From DASRAJ01 sp039920305 (lineage in GTDB: Bacteria > Bacteroidota > Bacteroidia > Chitinophagales > UBA10324): DNA of 18,464 nucleotides. Each line of letters starts with the position of its first letter. The first letter of the stretch is position 1. The stretch lies in assembly GCA_039920305.1 (NCBI GenBank), contig JBDSEA010000086.1, positions 1-18,464 of the forward strand, given 5' to 3'. Shown here in pieces: positions 9,147 to 15,911 of this stretch. Position numbers and translations under genes: made by a program. The notes under the pieces are model-generated. The model was not told the DNA's origin, ran no database searches, and worked only from the letters and a program-made list of their open reading frames with translations.

Positions 9147-9179
9147 GTATCATAACCGTGCAATGAAGTTTTATGATAC
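9147..9179. repeat. 9-bp perfect inverted repeat in the leader of the cargo operon
   Basis: GTATCATAA at 9147-9155 and its exact reverse complement TTATGATAC at 9171-9179 are separated by 15 nt. The repeat lies 47 nt upstream of the GTG of the VCBS-repeat gene and 84 nt past the tamL-like stop. No T-run follows it on the minus strand, so an intrinsic terminator is unlikely. An operator or mRNA leader hairpin is possible. Confidence 0.5.
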
Positions 9180-9262
9180 TGATTTATAGGTTTTGAAAGT
9201 TCAAGTAATAAATGCAACACAAAGGTGAAAAAGAATTGGTTGGCGGTAATCCTTGTTCTACC

Positions 9263-11587
9263 TCAGAATGGATAACCCACCGCAAGCTGAAAAAATAAAC
9301 CATCGAAAAGCTTTCCATTAGGCGAGAGCTGAAAATTTTTAATTGCCCACCGCTCGCTTACTTCAAGGCTTGGATCGTATACTGGTGTCGCTACATCCAG
9401 TCGCAGAACGAAGAAAGTGAAATCCAGGCGTAACCCAATACCGGTTCCTATCGCAATCTGATCAATAAACTGGTTGAAATAAAAGGTGCCTCCGGGCTTT
9501 CGCGGATCATTCCTCAGCAGCCATATATTCCCGGCATCAATAAATGTTGCACCTTTCAGGCGGCCAAAAATGCTGAAGCGGTATTCAATATTTGCTTCCA
9601 GCTTCAGATCTCCGGCACTATTAAAAAAATTAGATGTATCCCGGTAAGTACCCGGGCCGAGGGAGCGGACACGCCATGCTCGCATGCTGTTGGTGCCACC
9701 CAGAAAAAATTGTTTGACGTAGGGAACAGCGGTTGCATTTCCATAGGGCACGGCAATTCCAGGCGAGAGCCGCAAAACCAGGGTTCTGTTTTGAGTGAAT
9801 TGCAGATACCGGCGGAGATCAAGTTCCAGCCGTGCGTATTGGGCGAAGTTTACTCTGAAAACACTATAACTGCCACTGCTGTCACTAACAATCCCCAGTG
9901 GTGCATGCAAACCGGATATTGCAAGATACAACAGGTTGCCGGCCGTTTCAGCATCACCTCTGAAATAGGTGAAGCTGCTGCTGCGGTCAAGTATCTGGTT
10001 TGAATAAATATATGCCCCACCCACGCTTGGAATGAACTGCTTTGAAAATGATTCAGCAAGAAACGGGTCGGTGCTTAACCGCTTTGCAAAAGAATCTGAG
10101 TAAGTCGGAAAAACATAGTTGATGGCAAGTATGGGAAAGATATAGCGCTTCAGCGGAAACTCAAGTCCCTTCCATTCCATTGAATAGGTGATTCCATAGT
10201 TCTGCAATGAATAATAGTTGGTTTGCTGATAGTAGCTTGCCCTGAATGAAATTCTTGTGGTAGGATCGTTGAAACAAAAGACATTAGCACGAAGAAACGG
10301 AAATGCGAACTTCGGCAGGATGTAATCAATCTGCCCGCTGAGGTTGTAAAAAATACTGTCATATCTGAATCCTGGAAATACAGGGATTTGCACTCCGGTA
10401 ACTAAACTCAGGTTAATGGTGTTTGCTCTGCGAAAAACATTCCTGCTCTGGTAACTGATCTTAACACCGCTGGCGAAATTGTCAGCTTCATTTCCAACAT
10501 CAAGCTCCGCACCAAGGCTATGTCTTTTTGATGGCTGTAAATAAATATAGCAATCGAGCTGGTTTGCGCCCACATCTACAAATCGCGCATTGGCAAATTT
10601 AAAAATACCGAGATCATAAAAGCGATCAAGTGTACAGGTGTAGCTGCTGCTAGAAAATAATGCTCCCTGCACTATATATACAGCTTTGGCGAGCACGTCA
10701 GGATCTACGTAATGCTGGGTGGTGAGAAAATGAAATCCCTCGTGTACAATTGTATCATAGTCCACGGTATCCAGCTCGTACCTGGGATTGAAATCGGGGT
10801 AGAGATAAATGGTTCTTACCTGGTATTGCTGCTGCTCAACGGAAGAATCAACCGTTTCAACTTTCACATATACATTGACTTTGTTATTTCCAATGGAAGT
10901 ATCCGCTTCAAAATAGATGAAGTCCTTTCTGAAATAGAAATAACCCGTGGTTAGAAATTCACGATGAATGCGGAGTTGTTCTTTTGATAATTCATCCGAA
11001 TCAAAGGCATCTCCTTTTTTAAGAATTGTATTGAAGCTGCCTGACTCGACTACCAGGTTGAGTTTTGCCGAATCAACAGGAAAGTAAATACTGTCAATGG
11101 TATAAAGAGGGCCTGTTTCCACAATGTACTTTACACGCGCTTTATTGTTGCTGCTAATGTTGTAGCTGTAAGTCACATCCGGAATTAAATATCCCTTGCT
11201 GACAAGGTAAGCACTCATTAGCCGGGCGGATGCTGGCAGCGTGGTTGAATCAAAAACGACCGGTGCCTCACCCAGGTTTGTCTGAAGAAAATGTTTTCCT
11301 TTTTCACTGTAAAACAAATTCCAAAGCCTCAGTTTTAATCCGATGCCGAGTGTGCGCGTGTTGGGTTGTTGCCTTGCCAGCAAAGCGAGCTTACCCTGGA
11401 TGGAAAGATTCTGCTCAATATTTTTTCTGATTTTCTTAAGGTTCGTTGATGATTTTACATCAACAGTATTGCTCTTAAGCAAGTACTGGCCGGGAGCTAA
11501 ATGCTTGGTGTTGCTGCAGGAGCAAATGATTGTAGCAAGGCAAAAAAGTAAAACAATGTATCTTGCACAGAGCCATTTACCCTGCAT
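9263..11587 (-). CDS. tamL: TamL-type outer-membrane assembly lipoprotein (TamA/BamA family)
   Basis: A 774-residue outer-membrane protein of the Omp85 superfamily. In Bacteroidota the lipidated TamA homologue TamL works with TamB in envelope biogenesis; no tamB is seen in this window. Residues 1-24 are a lipoprotein signal ending in ICSC with Cys24 as acceptor, followed by NTKHLAPGQYLL, typical of this family. Residues about 35-340 hold POTRA-like modules, and about 350-774 form the barrel. The loop-6 region GGTNSMRAWRVRSLGPG sits at 630-646, where classical members have VRGF. The protein ends in aromatic Phe (LFFQLAVGYPF), a beta-barrel signal. The ATG at 11587 was chosen because it gives a correct lipoprotein signal; the longer frame to 11731 would overlap the methyltransferase coding region. 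The start codon overlaps the divergent neighbour's ATG by two bases. Confidence 0.88.
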   Translation of the reverse strand: MQGKWLCARYIVLLFCLATIICSCSNTKHLAPGQYLLKSNTVDVKSSTNLKKIRKNIEQNLSIQGKLALLARQQPNTRTLGIGLKLRLWNLFYSEKGKHFLQTNLGEAPVVFDSTTLPASARLMSAYLVSKGYLIPDVTYSYNISSNNKARVKYIVETGPLYTIDSIYFPVDSAKLNLVVESGSFNTILKKGDAFDSDELSKEQLRIHREFLTTGYFYFRKDFIYFEADTSIGNNKVNVYVKVETVDSSVEQQQYQVRTIYLYPDFNPRYELDTVDYDTIVHEGFHFLTTQHYVDPDVLAKAVYIVQGALFSSSSYTCTLDRFYDLGIFKFANARFVDVGANQLDCYIYLQPSKRHSLGAELDVGNEADNFASGVKISYQSRNVFRRANTINLSLVTGVQIPVFPGFRYDSIFYNLSGQIDYILPKFAFPFLRANVFCFNDPTTRISFRASYYQQTNYYSLQNYGITYSMEWKGLEFPLKRYIFPILAINYVFPTYSDSFAKRLSTDPFLAESFSKQFIPSVGGAYIYSNQILDRSSSFTYFRGDAETAGNLLYLAISGLHAPLGIVSDSSGSYSVFRVNFAQYARLELDLRRYLQFTQNRTLVLRLSPGIAVPYGNATAVPYVKQFFLGGTNSMRAWRVRSLGPGTYRDTSNFFNSAGDLKLEANIEYRFSIFGRLKGATFIDAGNIWLLRNDPRKPGGTFYFNQFIDQIAIGTGIGLRLDFTFFVLRLDVATPVYDPSLEVSERWAIKNFQLSPNGKLFDGLFFQLAVGYPF

Positions 11588-12335
11588 GATTTCGAAGTCG
11601 TTTGAAAAATATGTCAATTCGCTTAGGCAAAAAAGGTACCGCGAAGAACGCAATCGTTTTGTTGCGGAGGGTGAAAAAGTTACTGAAGAATTCCTCAGTG
11701 AAAAGTGTGTTGTTGAAAAGCTTCTTTGCACAGCTAAATGGCTTAACAGGAATTCCGGTCACCTAAACAGGCACGCTGAACACATTGTTGAAGTTTCAGA
11801 AAGTGAGATGCAGCGCTTGTCGTCGCTCGTTACTCCGTCAACGGTAATGCTGATTGCGGAAATTCCTCAATCGGAAATTGACGACCGAAATATTGAAACA
11901 AATGTTCATCTTGTACTTGATGATATCCAGGATCCGGGCAACCTCGGCACCATCATCCGCATTGCTGACTGGTTTGGCATCGAGGCGTTATTCTGCTCAG
12001 TAAATTGTGCCGACGCCTACAGTCCCAAGGTGGTGCAGTCATCTATGGGATCGCTTGCAAGAATAAAAGTTAAGCATACAGGCCTGGCAGAGCTTTTTCT
12101 TCAATATCCTTCAATGCCGGTAATCGGAATGTTTACCAGGGGAGAAAACCTTTTTACAGTTGAAAGGATAAAGTGTGGATTTATTATCATTGGGAATGAA
12201 GCGAGGGGTATTTCCGCTGATCTTGAAAAATTTATTGGGAAAAAAATTTCCATTCCCGGTACAGGAAAGGCGGAATCCCTCAATGCAGCCGTTGCTGCCG
12301 GAATTACCTGCGCATGGTTAAAAAGACCCGGTTAG
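11586..12335 (+). CDS. TrmH/SpoU-family RNA 2'-O-methyltransferase
   Basis: A 249-residue SPOUT-fold methyltransferase that uses S-adenosylmethionine to methylate a ribose 2'-OH in rRNA or tRNA. Residues about 1-95 form the SpoU substrate-binding domain (FVAEGEKVTEEFL at 25-37). The catalytic domain follows, with motif 1 LDDIQDPGNLGTIIRIADWF at 111-130 (N119, R125), motif 2 IIIGNEARGIS at 200-210 (E205) and motif 3 IPGTGKAESLNAAVAAGI at 223-240 (S231, N233), all residues expected of active enzymes. The ATG at 11586 is preferred over an in-frame start at 11343, since the extra 81 residues read through the tamL coding strand and resemble nothing. RlmB, TrmH and TsnR-like members cannot be told apart by eye. 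Its promoter must lie within the 5' part of the tamL gene. Confidence 0.9.
   Translation: MISKSFEKYVNSLRQKRYREERNRFVAEGEKVTEEFLSEKCVVEKLLCTAKWLNRNSGHLNRHAEHIVEVSESEMQRLSSLVTPSTVMLIAEIPQSEIDDRNIETNVHLVLDDIQDPGNLGTIIRIADWFGIEALFCSVNCADAYSPKVVQSSMGSLARIKVKHTGLAELFLQYPSMPVIGMFTRGENLFTVERIKCGFIIIGNEARGISADLEKFIGKKISIPGTGKAESLNAAVAAGITCAWLKRPG
11604..11611 (-). promoter_or_regulatory. Possible -7 box for the tamL-like gene
   Basis: The minus strand reads TATTTTTC, 7 of 8 to TAnnTTTG, 17-24 nt upstream of the tamL ATG and inside the methyltransferase coding region. A TTTG lies 16 nt further upstream, slightly closer than the usual 17-23. This is weak evidence, listed because any tamL promoter must lie in this coding sequence. 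Confidence 0.22.
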
Positions 12336-12412
12336 AATTTATTCAACTGTTTAACATTGATTTCTTCGGTTCCGGTAAACAGGATGATTTTCCTGCATCA
12401 AAAGGAACAACG

Positions 12413-12446
12413 TTTGTGGTTTATTTATTTTTTCACTCTAAATTTT
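12413..12446 (+). promoter_or_regulatory. Candidate Bacteroidota promoter for the TIGR03118-like gene
   Basis: TTTG at 12413-12416 is followed after 22 nt by TAAATTTT at 12439-12446, a 7/8 match to TAnnTTTG at acceptable spacing. Transcription would begin around 12450-12453, almost at the annotated ATG (12453). This implies either a nearly leaderless mRNA or translation from the internal ATG at 12501. Confidence 0.35.
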
Positions 12447-12452
12447 AAATAA

Positions 12453-13601
12453 ATGAAAACCAGGACAAAAAAAGAGATTGCAGTTTTACTCAGCAACTGC
12501 ATGCGAAAACTTAGAATCATAACCGGCATTCCCATCATGATTCTTATTGGGGTAATGTTGAGTGGTTGTACGAAAAATGATGTGGCAACCTCACCATCTG
12601 AAGATCAAAGCTTCATAGATCTTAAGATTGCAAACACAAATGATTTCACAGTGGTAAATCTTGTTTCTGATGTAGAGGAATATGACCCTATATTTATTGA
12701 TCCTAACCTTGTAAATGCATGGGGCCTGGCTTTTAGTGATGAGGGAGAAGTTTGGGTTTCCTCAACTGAAAAGGGTCTTGCTACAATTTACGACGGCAAT
12801 GGAATCCAGCTGGCGCAGCCGGTAAATATTCCTTTCAATGGTGATCCCACAGGTGGCGAACCAACAGGAGCAGCTTACAATGAAACGAATACTTTTTTCA
12901 TACCTCAGGCCAACAAAAAGAGTGAGTTCATGTATGTAACTGAAAATGGCACCCTGCTGTTAGCAGCTTCCGGAACCGCATACACAGTTGCGGATCAATC
13001 GGCGTCCGGAACAGTATATAAGGGAATGGCCATTGCGAGTGAGGGTGGCGAGGAATATATTTACGCTACCGATTTTCACAATGCAAAAATTGATGTCTAT
13101 AACGACAGTTACACTCTCGAAACTGACTATCCTTTTATAGATCCCGATATGTCATCCGGTTACGCTCCCTTCAATATTCATTTGATAAACGGTCAGCTTT
13201 ATGTGACGTATGCGAAGCAACTTGGCCCAGACAATGAAGATGACGAAGCAGGACCAGGTAATGGGTTTGTAGATATTTTCAACACTGACGGATCGTTTGT
13301 TAAGCGATTTGCTTCTCATGGAAATTTAAATTCTCCATGGGGTATAGAGGAGATCACCGGGTCCAAACCCGCCATCCTTATCGGAAATTTTGGAGATGGT
13401 AAAATCAATGTGTATGATATGGAAGGTAACTTTTTGAAGCACTTGAAAAGTGGCAGCGATCCTATTGTGGTAGAGGGATTATGGTCTATTGCTTTTCCAC
13501 GAACCAATCTTCCGCCCAATGAGCGCAGGCGTCTTTATTTTACTGCAGGGCCGGATGAGGAAACTCATGGTGTATTTGGATATCTGAAGCCTGCGATGTG
13601 A
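12453..13601 (+). CDS. TIGR03118-family lipoprotein, predicted beta-propeller-like
   Basis: A 382-residue exported protein resembling the TIGR03118 family, a conserved group of unknown function. The recognisable family line runs from NLVSDVEEYDPIFIDPNLVN through NAWGLAFSDEGEVWVSSTEK, VYKGMAIAS, YIYATDFHNAKIDVYN and GNGFVDIFNTDGSFVKRF to WGIEEI, IGNFGDGKINVYD and GLWSIAFPR. Repeating strand-turn units suggest a propeller. The lipobox MLSGC places a lipidated Cys at residue 39 from the first ATG. An ATG at 12501 (Met17, MRKLRIITG) would give a more normal 23-residue signal and fits the upstream promoter candidate better, so the start is uncertain. The strong terminator at 13630-13657 ends the transcript. 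Nothing in the neighbourhood suggests a substrate. Confidence 0.85.
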   Translation: MKTRTKKEIAVLLSNCMRKLRIITGIPIMILIGVMLSGCTKNDVATSPSEDQSFIDLKIANTNDFTVVNLVSDVEEYDPIFIDPNLVNAWGLAFSDEGEVWVSSTEKGLATIYDGNGIQLAQPVNIPFNGDPTGGEPTGAAYNETNTFFIPQANKKSEFMYVTENGTLLLAASGTAYTVADQSASGTVYKGMAIASEGGEEYIYATDFHNAKIDVYNDSYTLETDYPFIDPDMSSGYAPFNIHLINGQLYVTYAKQLGPDNEDDEAGPGNGFVDIFNTDGSFVKRFASHGNLNSPWGIEEITGSKPAILIGNFGDGKINVYDMEGNFLKHLKSGSDPIVVEGLWSIAFPRTNLPPNERRRLYFTAGPDEETHGVFGYLKPAM

Positions 13602-13629
13602 GTTTTGAATATGATGATTCTCTTTTAAG

Positions 13630-13657
13630 AGGCCGGGAGCTGCATTCCGGCCTTTTT
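13630..13657 (+). terminator. Intrinsic terminator after the TIGR03118-like gene
   Basis: AGGCCGG at 13630-13636 pairs perfectly with CCGGCCT at 13647-13653, with a 10-nt loop and a T-run directly after. It starts 29 nt past the stop codon. Confidence 0.85.
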
Positions 13658-13752
13658 ACATGGGGAAACCATCGGTACTTTGAATTATATAATGATGAAT
13701 AATTAACACGGGAGGATTTAACCTGCAATCCACTCTAAAAGCTTAATAATAC

Positions 13753-13984
13753 ATGCATCTCATTCACGTTTTAGTGCCTCTCTTTGATCCCCACGCTTTG
13801 CATTTCGGGAAAGGCCTGTGGAAAGATGATCTGGGAAAAGTGGATCAGGATAAAATGATAATTTTTGAGGTAATGGCTGAATCATTAAATCGTAGATGGT
13901 GAAAAAACTATCGTCAGAAGCTTGAGCAAAGTCTTCTTTCAGGATGAAATTGTGATCAGAATGGTTGAATTTACAAAGCTTTAA
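13753..13984 (+). pseudogene. Possible frameshifted small gene, unknown family
   Basis: This lies in the 480-bp gap between two plus-strand genes. The first frame opens at ATG 13753 (MHLIHVLVPLFDPHALHFGK) and reads ...IIFEVMAESLNRRW before a stop at 13900-13902. The +1 frame continues naturally from 13889 as IVDGEKTIVRSLSKVF and FQDEIVIRMVEFTKL to a TAA at 13982-13984. A one-base slip near the A-run at 13887-13889 would join the two into about 77 residues. A terminator follows 39 nt later. The family is not recognised. It may be a decayed gene, a sequencing error, a genuine 49-aa ORF, or chance. Confidence 0.33.
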
Positions 13985-14022
13985 GGTTTCCTTTATTCCT
14001 GCTTACAGCAAAAAATATAAAT

Positions 14023-14047
14023 TGCCAGCGAGTCTGGCATTCTTTTT
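14023..14047 (+). terminator. Intrinsic terminator between the gap region and the DUF2541-like gene
   Basis: TGCCAG at 14023-14028 pairs with CTGGCA at 14034-14039 around a 5-nt loop, followed by TTCTTTTT. It sits 37 nt upstream of the next ATG with no intact annotated gene before it, which suggests that a transcript (the broken ORF at 13753-13984 or a small RNA) ends here. Confidence 0.6.
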
Positions 14048-14083
14048 CGATTTCACCACTTCCATAAAACAAAAACCCGGATC

Positions 14084-14500
14084 ATGAGAAAAAAATCAAT
14101 TTTGTTACTTATTATCATTGCTGCTTTTGGATATACTTCCCTCGCGCAACAGCCCGCTGTTATTACAAGCAACAAAAAGGGATGGCATAAAATAGCTGAA
14201 ACTGCTGTTGACCTAAGAGGGGATCGCGATGAGGTTCTGGTAATAGGTGCGGACCATTTTAAATCACTTCGGTTAAAGGTAATTGATGAGCCTGTGGAAA
14301 TAATGGACCTGACCGTTGTATATGAAAACGATCAGCGCCAGGAAATTCCTGTACGCCGCCTGATTAAACCTGGCGGAAAAACCCGTGTTATTGATTTAAG
14401 CGGTAAAAACCGTGCAATCAAGAAAATTCTCCTGATGTATAGGACGGTCCCTAATCCCGGAAGAGATCGGGCACATGTTGAAATATTTGGCCGTAAATAA
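14084..14500 (+). CDS. Small secreted protein, DUF2541-like
   Basis: A 138-residue protein with a signal peptide of about 21 residues (cleavage near SLA-QQ). The mature part reads WHKIAETAVDLRGDRDEVLV, ADHFKSLRLKV, VEIMDLTVVYENDQRQEIPV, RVIDLSGKNRAIKKILLMYR and AHVEIFGRK. This pattern of predicted beta strands with a conserved IDLxGxxRxIxxI core resembles DUF2541 proteins, which have no established function. It is predicted to be periplasmic or secreted. It is flanked by terminators (14023-14047 before, 14523-14555 after) and so is probably monocistronic. The family call is by resemblance and is moderate; the coding call is strong. Confidence 0.85.
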   Translation: MRKKSILLLIIIAAFGYTSLAQQPAVITSNKKGWHKIAETAVDLRGDRDEVLVIGADHFKSLRLKVIDEPVEIMDLTVVYENDQRQEIPVRRLIKPGGKTRVIDLSGKNRAIKKILLMYRTVPNPGRDRAHVEIFGRK

Positions 14501-14522
14501 TAAAGTGGTTAATAAATGAGTG

Positions 14523-14555
14523 AAAGCTGTTGCTTAAGGGCATCAGCTTTTTTTT
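14523..14555 (+). terminator. Intrinsic terminator after the DUF2541-like gene
   Basis: AAAGCTG at 14523-14529 pairs with CAGCTTT at 14544-14550. An inner TGC/GCA pair extends the stem past a T-T mismatch, with loop TTAAGG. A T-run of eight ends at 14555. It lies 23 nt past the stop codon. Confidence 0.88.
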
Positions 14556-14611
14556 GTTTTAATATCGGTGGTGTATCCGGTATAGTAATAATAATTCTAA
14601 TCTGCTTAAAT

Positions 14612-14654
14612 AAAAAAAGCGAGGGATTTTTACATAGCGTAAATTTTCCCTCGC
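14612..14654 (-). terminator. Intrinsic terminator of the YciE-like gene
   Basis: On the minus strand GCGAGGGA (14654-14647) pairs with TCCCTCGC (14626-14619), followed by seven T (14618-14612). An inner TTTAC/GTAAA pairing can lengthen the hairpin. It begins 34 nt past the gene's stop codon and ends a convergent transcript. Confidence 0.88.
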
Positions 14655-14687
14655 CTTGAAAATTATATTGATCTTTTAATCTTTCTT

Positions 14688-15350
14688 TTATTCACTATCG
14701 GATTTTCCATTGCTTCCGCCATCCATATCATCCCCATCGGTTTCTGACTCCGCCTTGATATTTACCGATTCCGCCACACCTGTAAGTGTTTGATCAGCAT
14801 CCTTTTCTTCGTCAAGAATTTCCTGAAGCATGGTGGTTGCTTCATCGTTTCCCAGTATCGTAGCCCAGGTACGAAGTGTACCATAGGTAGCGATTTCATA
14901 ATGCTCTACCTTTTGAGCTGCTGCAATAATACCTGCATCACGAACCGGCCCCTCCTCAGTATCACCCATAATTTCTTCAGCCTCCTTGATCAAGCCAGAC
15001 ATAGCCTCACACTTTTTGGCAGATGCTTCCATGCCCATTATATCAAAAACTTCTTCTACCCGGGATACCTGTGATTCAGTAACAGCGAGATGATCTTCGA
15101 GGGCTGCAATCAGATTTTCATCGGTTGCATTTTTAATCATTTTGGGAATCGCCTTGGTAAGGGCTTTCTCAGCCCAGTAAATATCCTTCAGTTCCGCTTC
15201 AAATAATTCACGGAATGTATCTTCTAACGAAGTCTCTGAAGATTTTCTTGATGAGGTGCTTCGGGTAGATGACTTTGAAGAGGATGAATTTGATCCTGAT
15301 GACCTGCCTGCCGATTTACGGGGCGAGGATTGACTTTTTGTTGTTTTCAT
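14688..15350 (-). CDS. YciE/YciF-like ferritin-fold protein (DUF892) with charged low-complexity tails
   Basis: A 220-residue protein. Residues about 42-200 form the four-helix DUF892 ferritin-like domain: EDTFRELFEAELKDIYWAEK, ALTKAIPKMIKNATDENLIA, HLAVTESQVSRVEEVF, GLIKEAEEIM, AQKVEHYEIATYGTLRTWA and MLQEILDEEKDADQTLT. Acidic and His residues suited to a di-metal site occur in the helices (E53, E92, E149-H150-E152, E181). YciE/YciF proteins are linked to stress responses; the biochemical role is unsettled. The family is usually about 165 aa. Here residues 1-40 add a Ser-rich basic tail (SGSNSSSSKSSTRSTSSRKS) and 200-220 an acidic Asp/Glu/Gly/Ser tail. No signal peptide, so cytoplasmic. The ATG at 15350 is clear. 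The gene has its own strong terminator. Confidence 0.92.
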   Translation of the reverse strand: MKTTKSQSSPRKSAGRSSGSNSSSSKSSTRSTSSRKSSETSLEDTFRELFEAELKDIYWAEKALTKAIPKMIKNATDENLIAALEDHLAVTESQVSRVEEVFDIMGMEASAKKCEAMSGLIKEAEEIMGDTEEGPVRDAGIIAAAQKVEHYEIATYGTLRTWATILGNDEATTMLQEILDEEKDADQTLTGVAESVNIKAESETDGDDMDGGSNGKSDSE

Positions 15351-15538
15351 TTTTTGATATTTTTTGTTTTAAAAATATTTATGATGTCCGTTCAATTAAA
15401 CTGAATAAGCTAATTGCATTCCATTGAAAAAAACTGTTTTTACTAATATCTTATGCCTGTTGTAACTAATATGGGGATGAAATTTCTCTTAAATGCGGAA
15501 AGAATTACCTCACAAAAGATAATGTAAATAGGGGAGGA

Positions 15539-15595
15539 TTAAATAAAAGAGGTTGCTTTAACAACCATACCTGTAAACAACCTCTTTTATTAAAT
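15539..15595 (-). terminator. Long hairpin, probable terminator with an alternative inner stem
   Basis: About 17 nt at 15539-15555 pair with 15578-15594 with one mismatch; the core ATAAAAGAGGTTG pairs perfectly with CAACCTCTTTTAT. It starts 4 nt after the stop of the Ser/Gly/Lys-rich minus-strand frame and ends on the minus strand in CTCTTTTATTTAATCC. GGTTG at 15551-15555 can also pair with a nearer CAACC at 15562-15566, giving a competing short hairpin. Confidence 0.65.
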
Positions 15596-15598
15596 TCC

Positions 15599-15788
15599 TT
15601 AACTCCTCCCCTTGGAACCACCTGAAGAATTTCCTTTCCCACCGCGACTACCAGAGCCGGAGCGTGAACATTTACCGCTGCACGGGGATCCCTGTTTGGA
15701 TGAACTTCCGGATTTGGTTTTACCTCCACCGCTTTTGTTGGAACCAGAGTTTCCCCGAGCAGAAAAGGATTTTCAGGTCACCTCTCAT
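15599..15788 (-). pseudogene. Ser/Gly/Lys-rich small protein gene, apparently frameshifted
   Basis: A minus-strand frame of 57 codons (15772-15602, TAA at 15601-15599) encodes an extremely Ser/Gly/Lys/Arg-rich chain: SARGNSGSNKSGGGKTKSGS, SSKQGSPCSGKCSRSGSGSR, GGKGNSSGGSKGRS. A TGA at 15775-15773 lies directly before it and no start codon fits. In the adjacent frame, ATG at 15788-15786 reads MRGDLKILF. A one-base slip near the AAAA or TTTT runs (15765-15772) would join them into about 60 residues. The strong hairpin right after the stop supports a transcribed gene. The composition recalls the basic tail of the YciE-like protein next door. A sequencing indel, a decayed gene or chance coding all remain possible; no family is recognised. 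Confidence 0.4.
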
Positions 15789-15829
15789 AGCGTCTTGTCA
15801 AAATATATTCCCTAATATACTATTGTAAA

Positions 15830-15911
15830 GGGTTGCGAGCAGTAGCCTTGAAAATTAGAAATGGTTCATTGACAAAATCGGTGTTGCCTGTACCAAGTGA
15901 GCTAACCTCCG
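15830..15911 (-). other. Weak tRNA-like remnant (D-arm similarity only)
   Basis: This lies in the roughly 290-bp gap between the Ser/Gly/Lys-rich frame and the SemiSWEET gene. The minus strand from 15911 reads GGAGGTTAGCTCACTTGGTA, close to the common tRNA 5' half GGAGGTTAGCTCAGTTGGTA, followed by an anticodon-like CCGATTTTGTCA. The D-stem no longer pairs fully, no 3' acceptor strand complements the 5' strand, and the T-arm is not recognisable. It may be a decayed tRNA or chance. I see nothing else in 15790-16080. Confidence 0.22.

Noticed and set aside
11343..11585. 81-residue N-terminal extension of the methyltransferase frame
   Set aside because: It is antisense to tamL, has no similarity to SpoU proteins, and the family N-terminus begins at ATG 11586.
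11588..11731. Upstream extension of the tamL frame (48 extra residues)
   Set aside because: It reads the opposite strand of the methyltransferase start region, and it would bury the lipoprotein signal that begins at Met 11587.
12382..12397. CAGGA...TCCTG hairpin after the methyltransferase gene
   Set aside because: A 5-bp stem without a T-run; not enough for a terminator.
15505..15729. 74-codon minus-strand frame overlapping the hairpin
   Set aside because: It runs through the terminator hairpin and has no biased or family-like sequence, while the other minus-strand frame is strongly biased.
15612..15815. Plus-strand Pro/Glu/Leu-rich frame
   Set aside because: It is the complement of the Ser/Gly/Lys-rich minus-strand frame; its Pro/Glu/Leu bias is explained by that composition.
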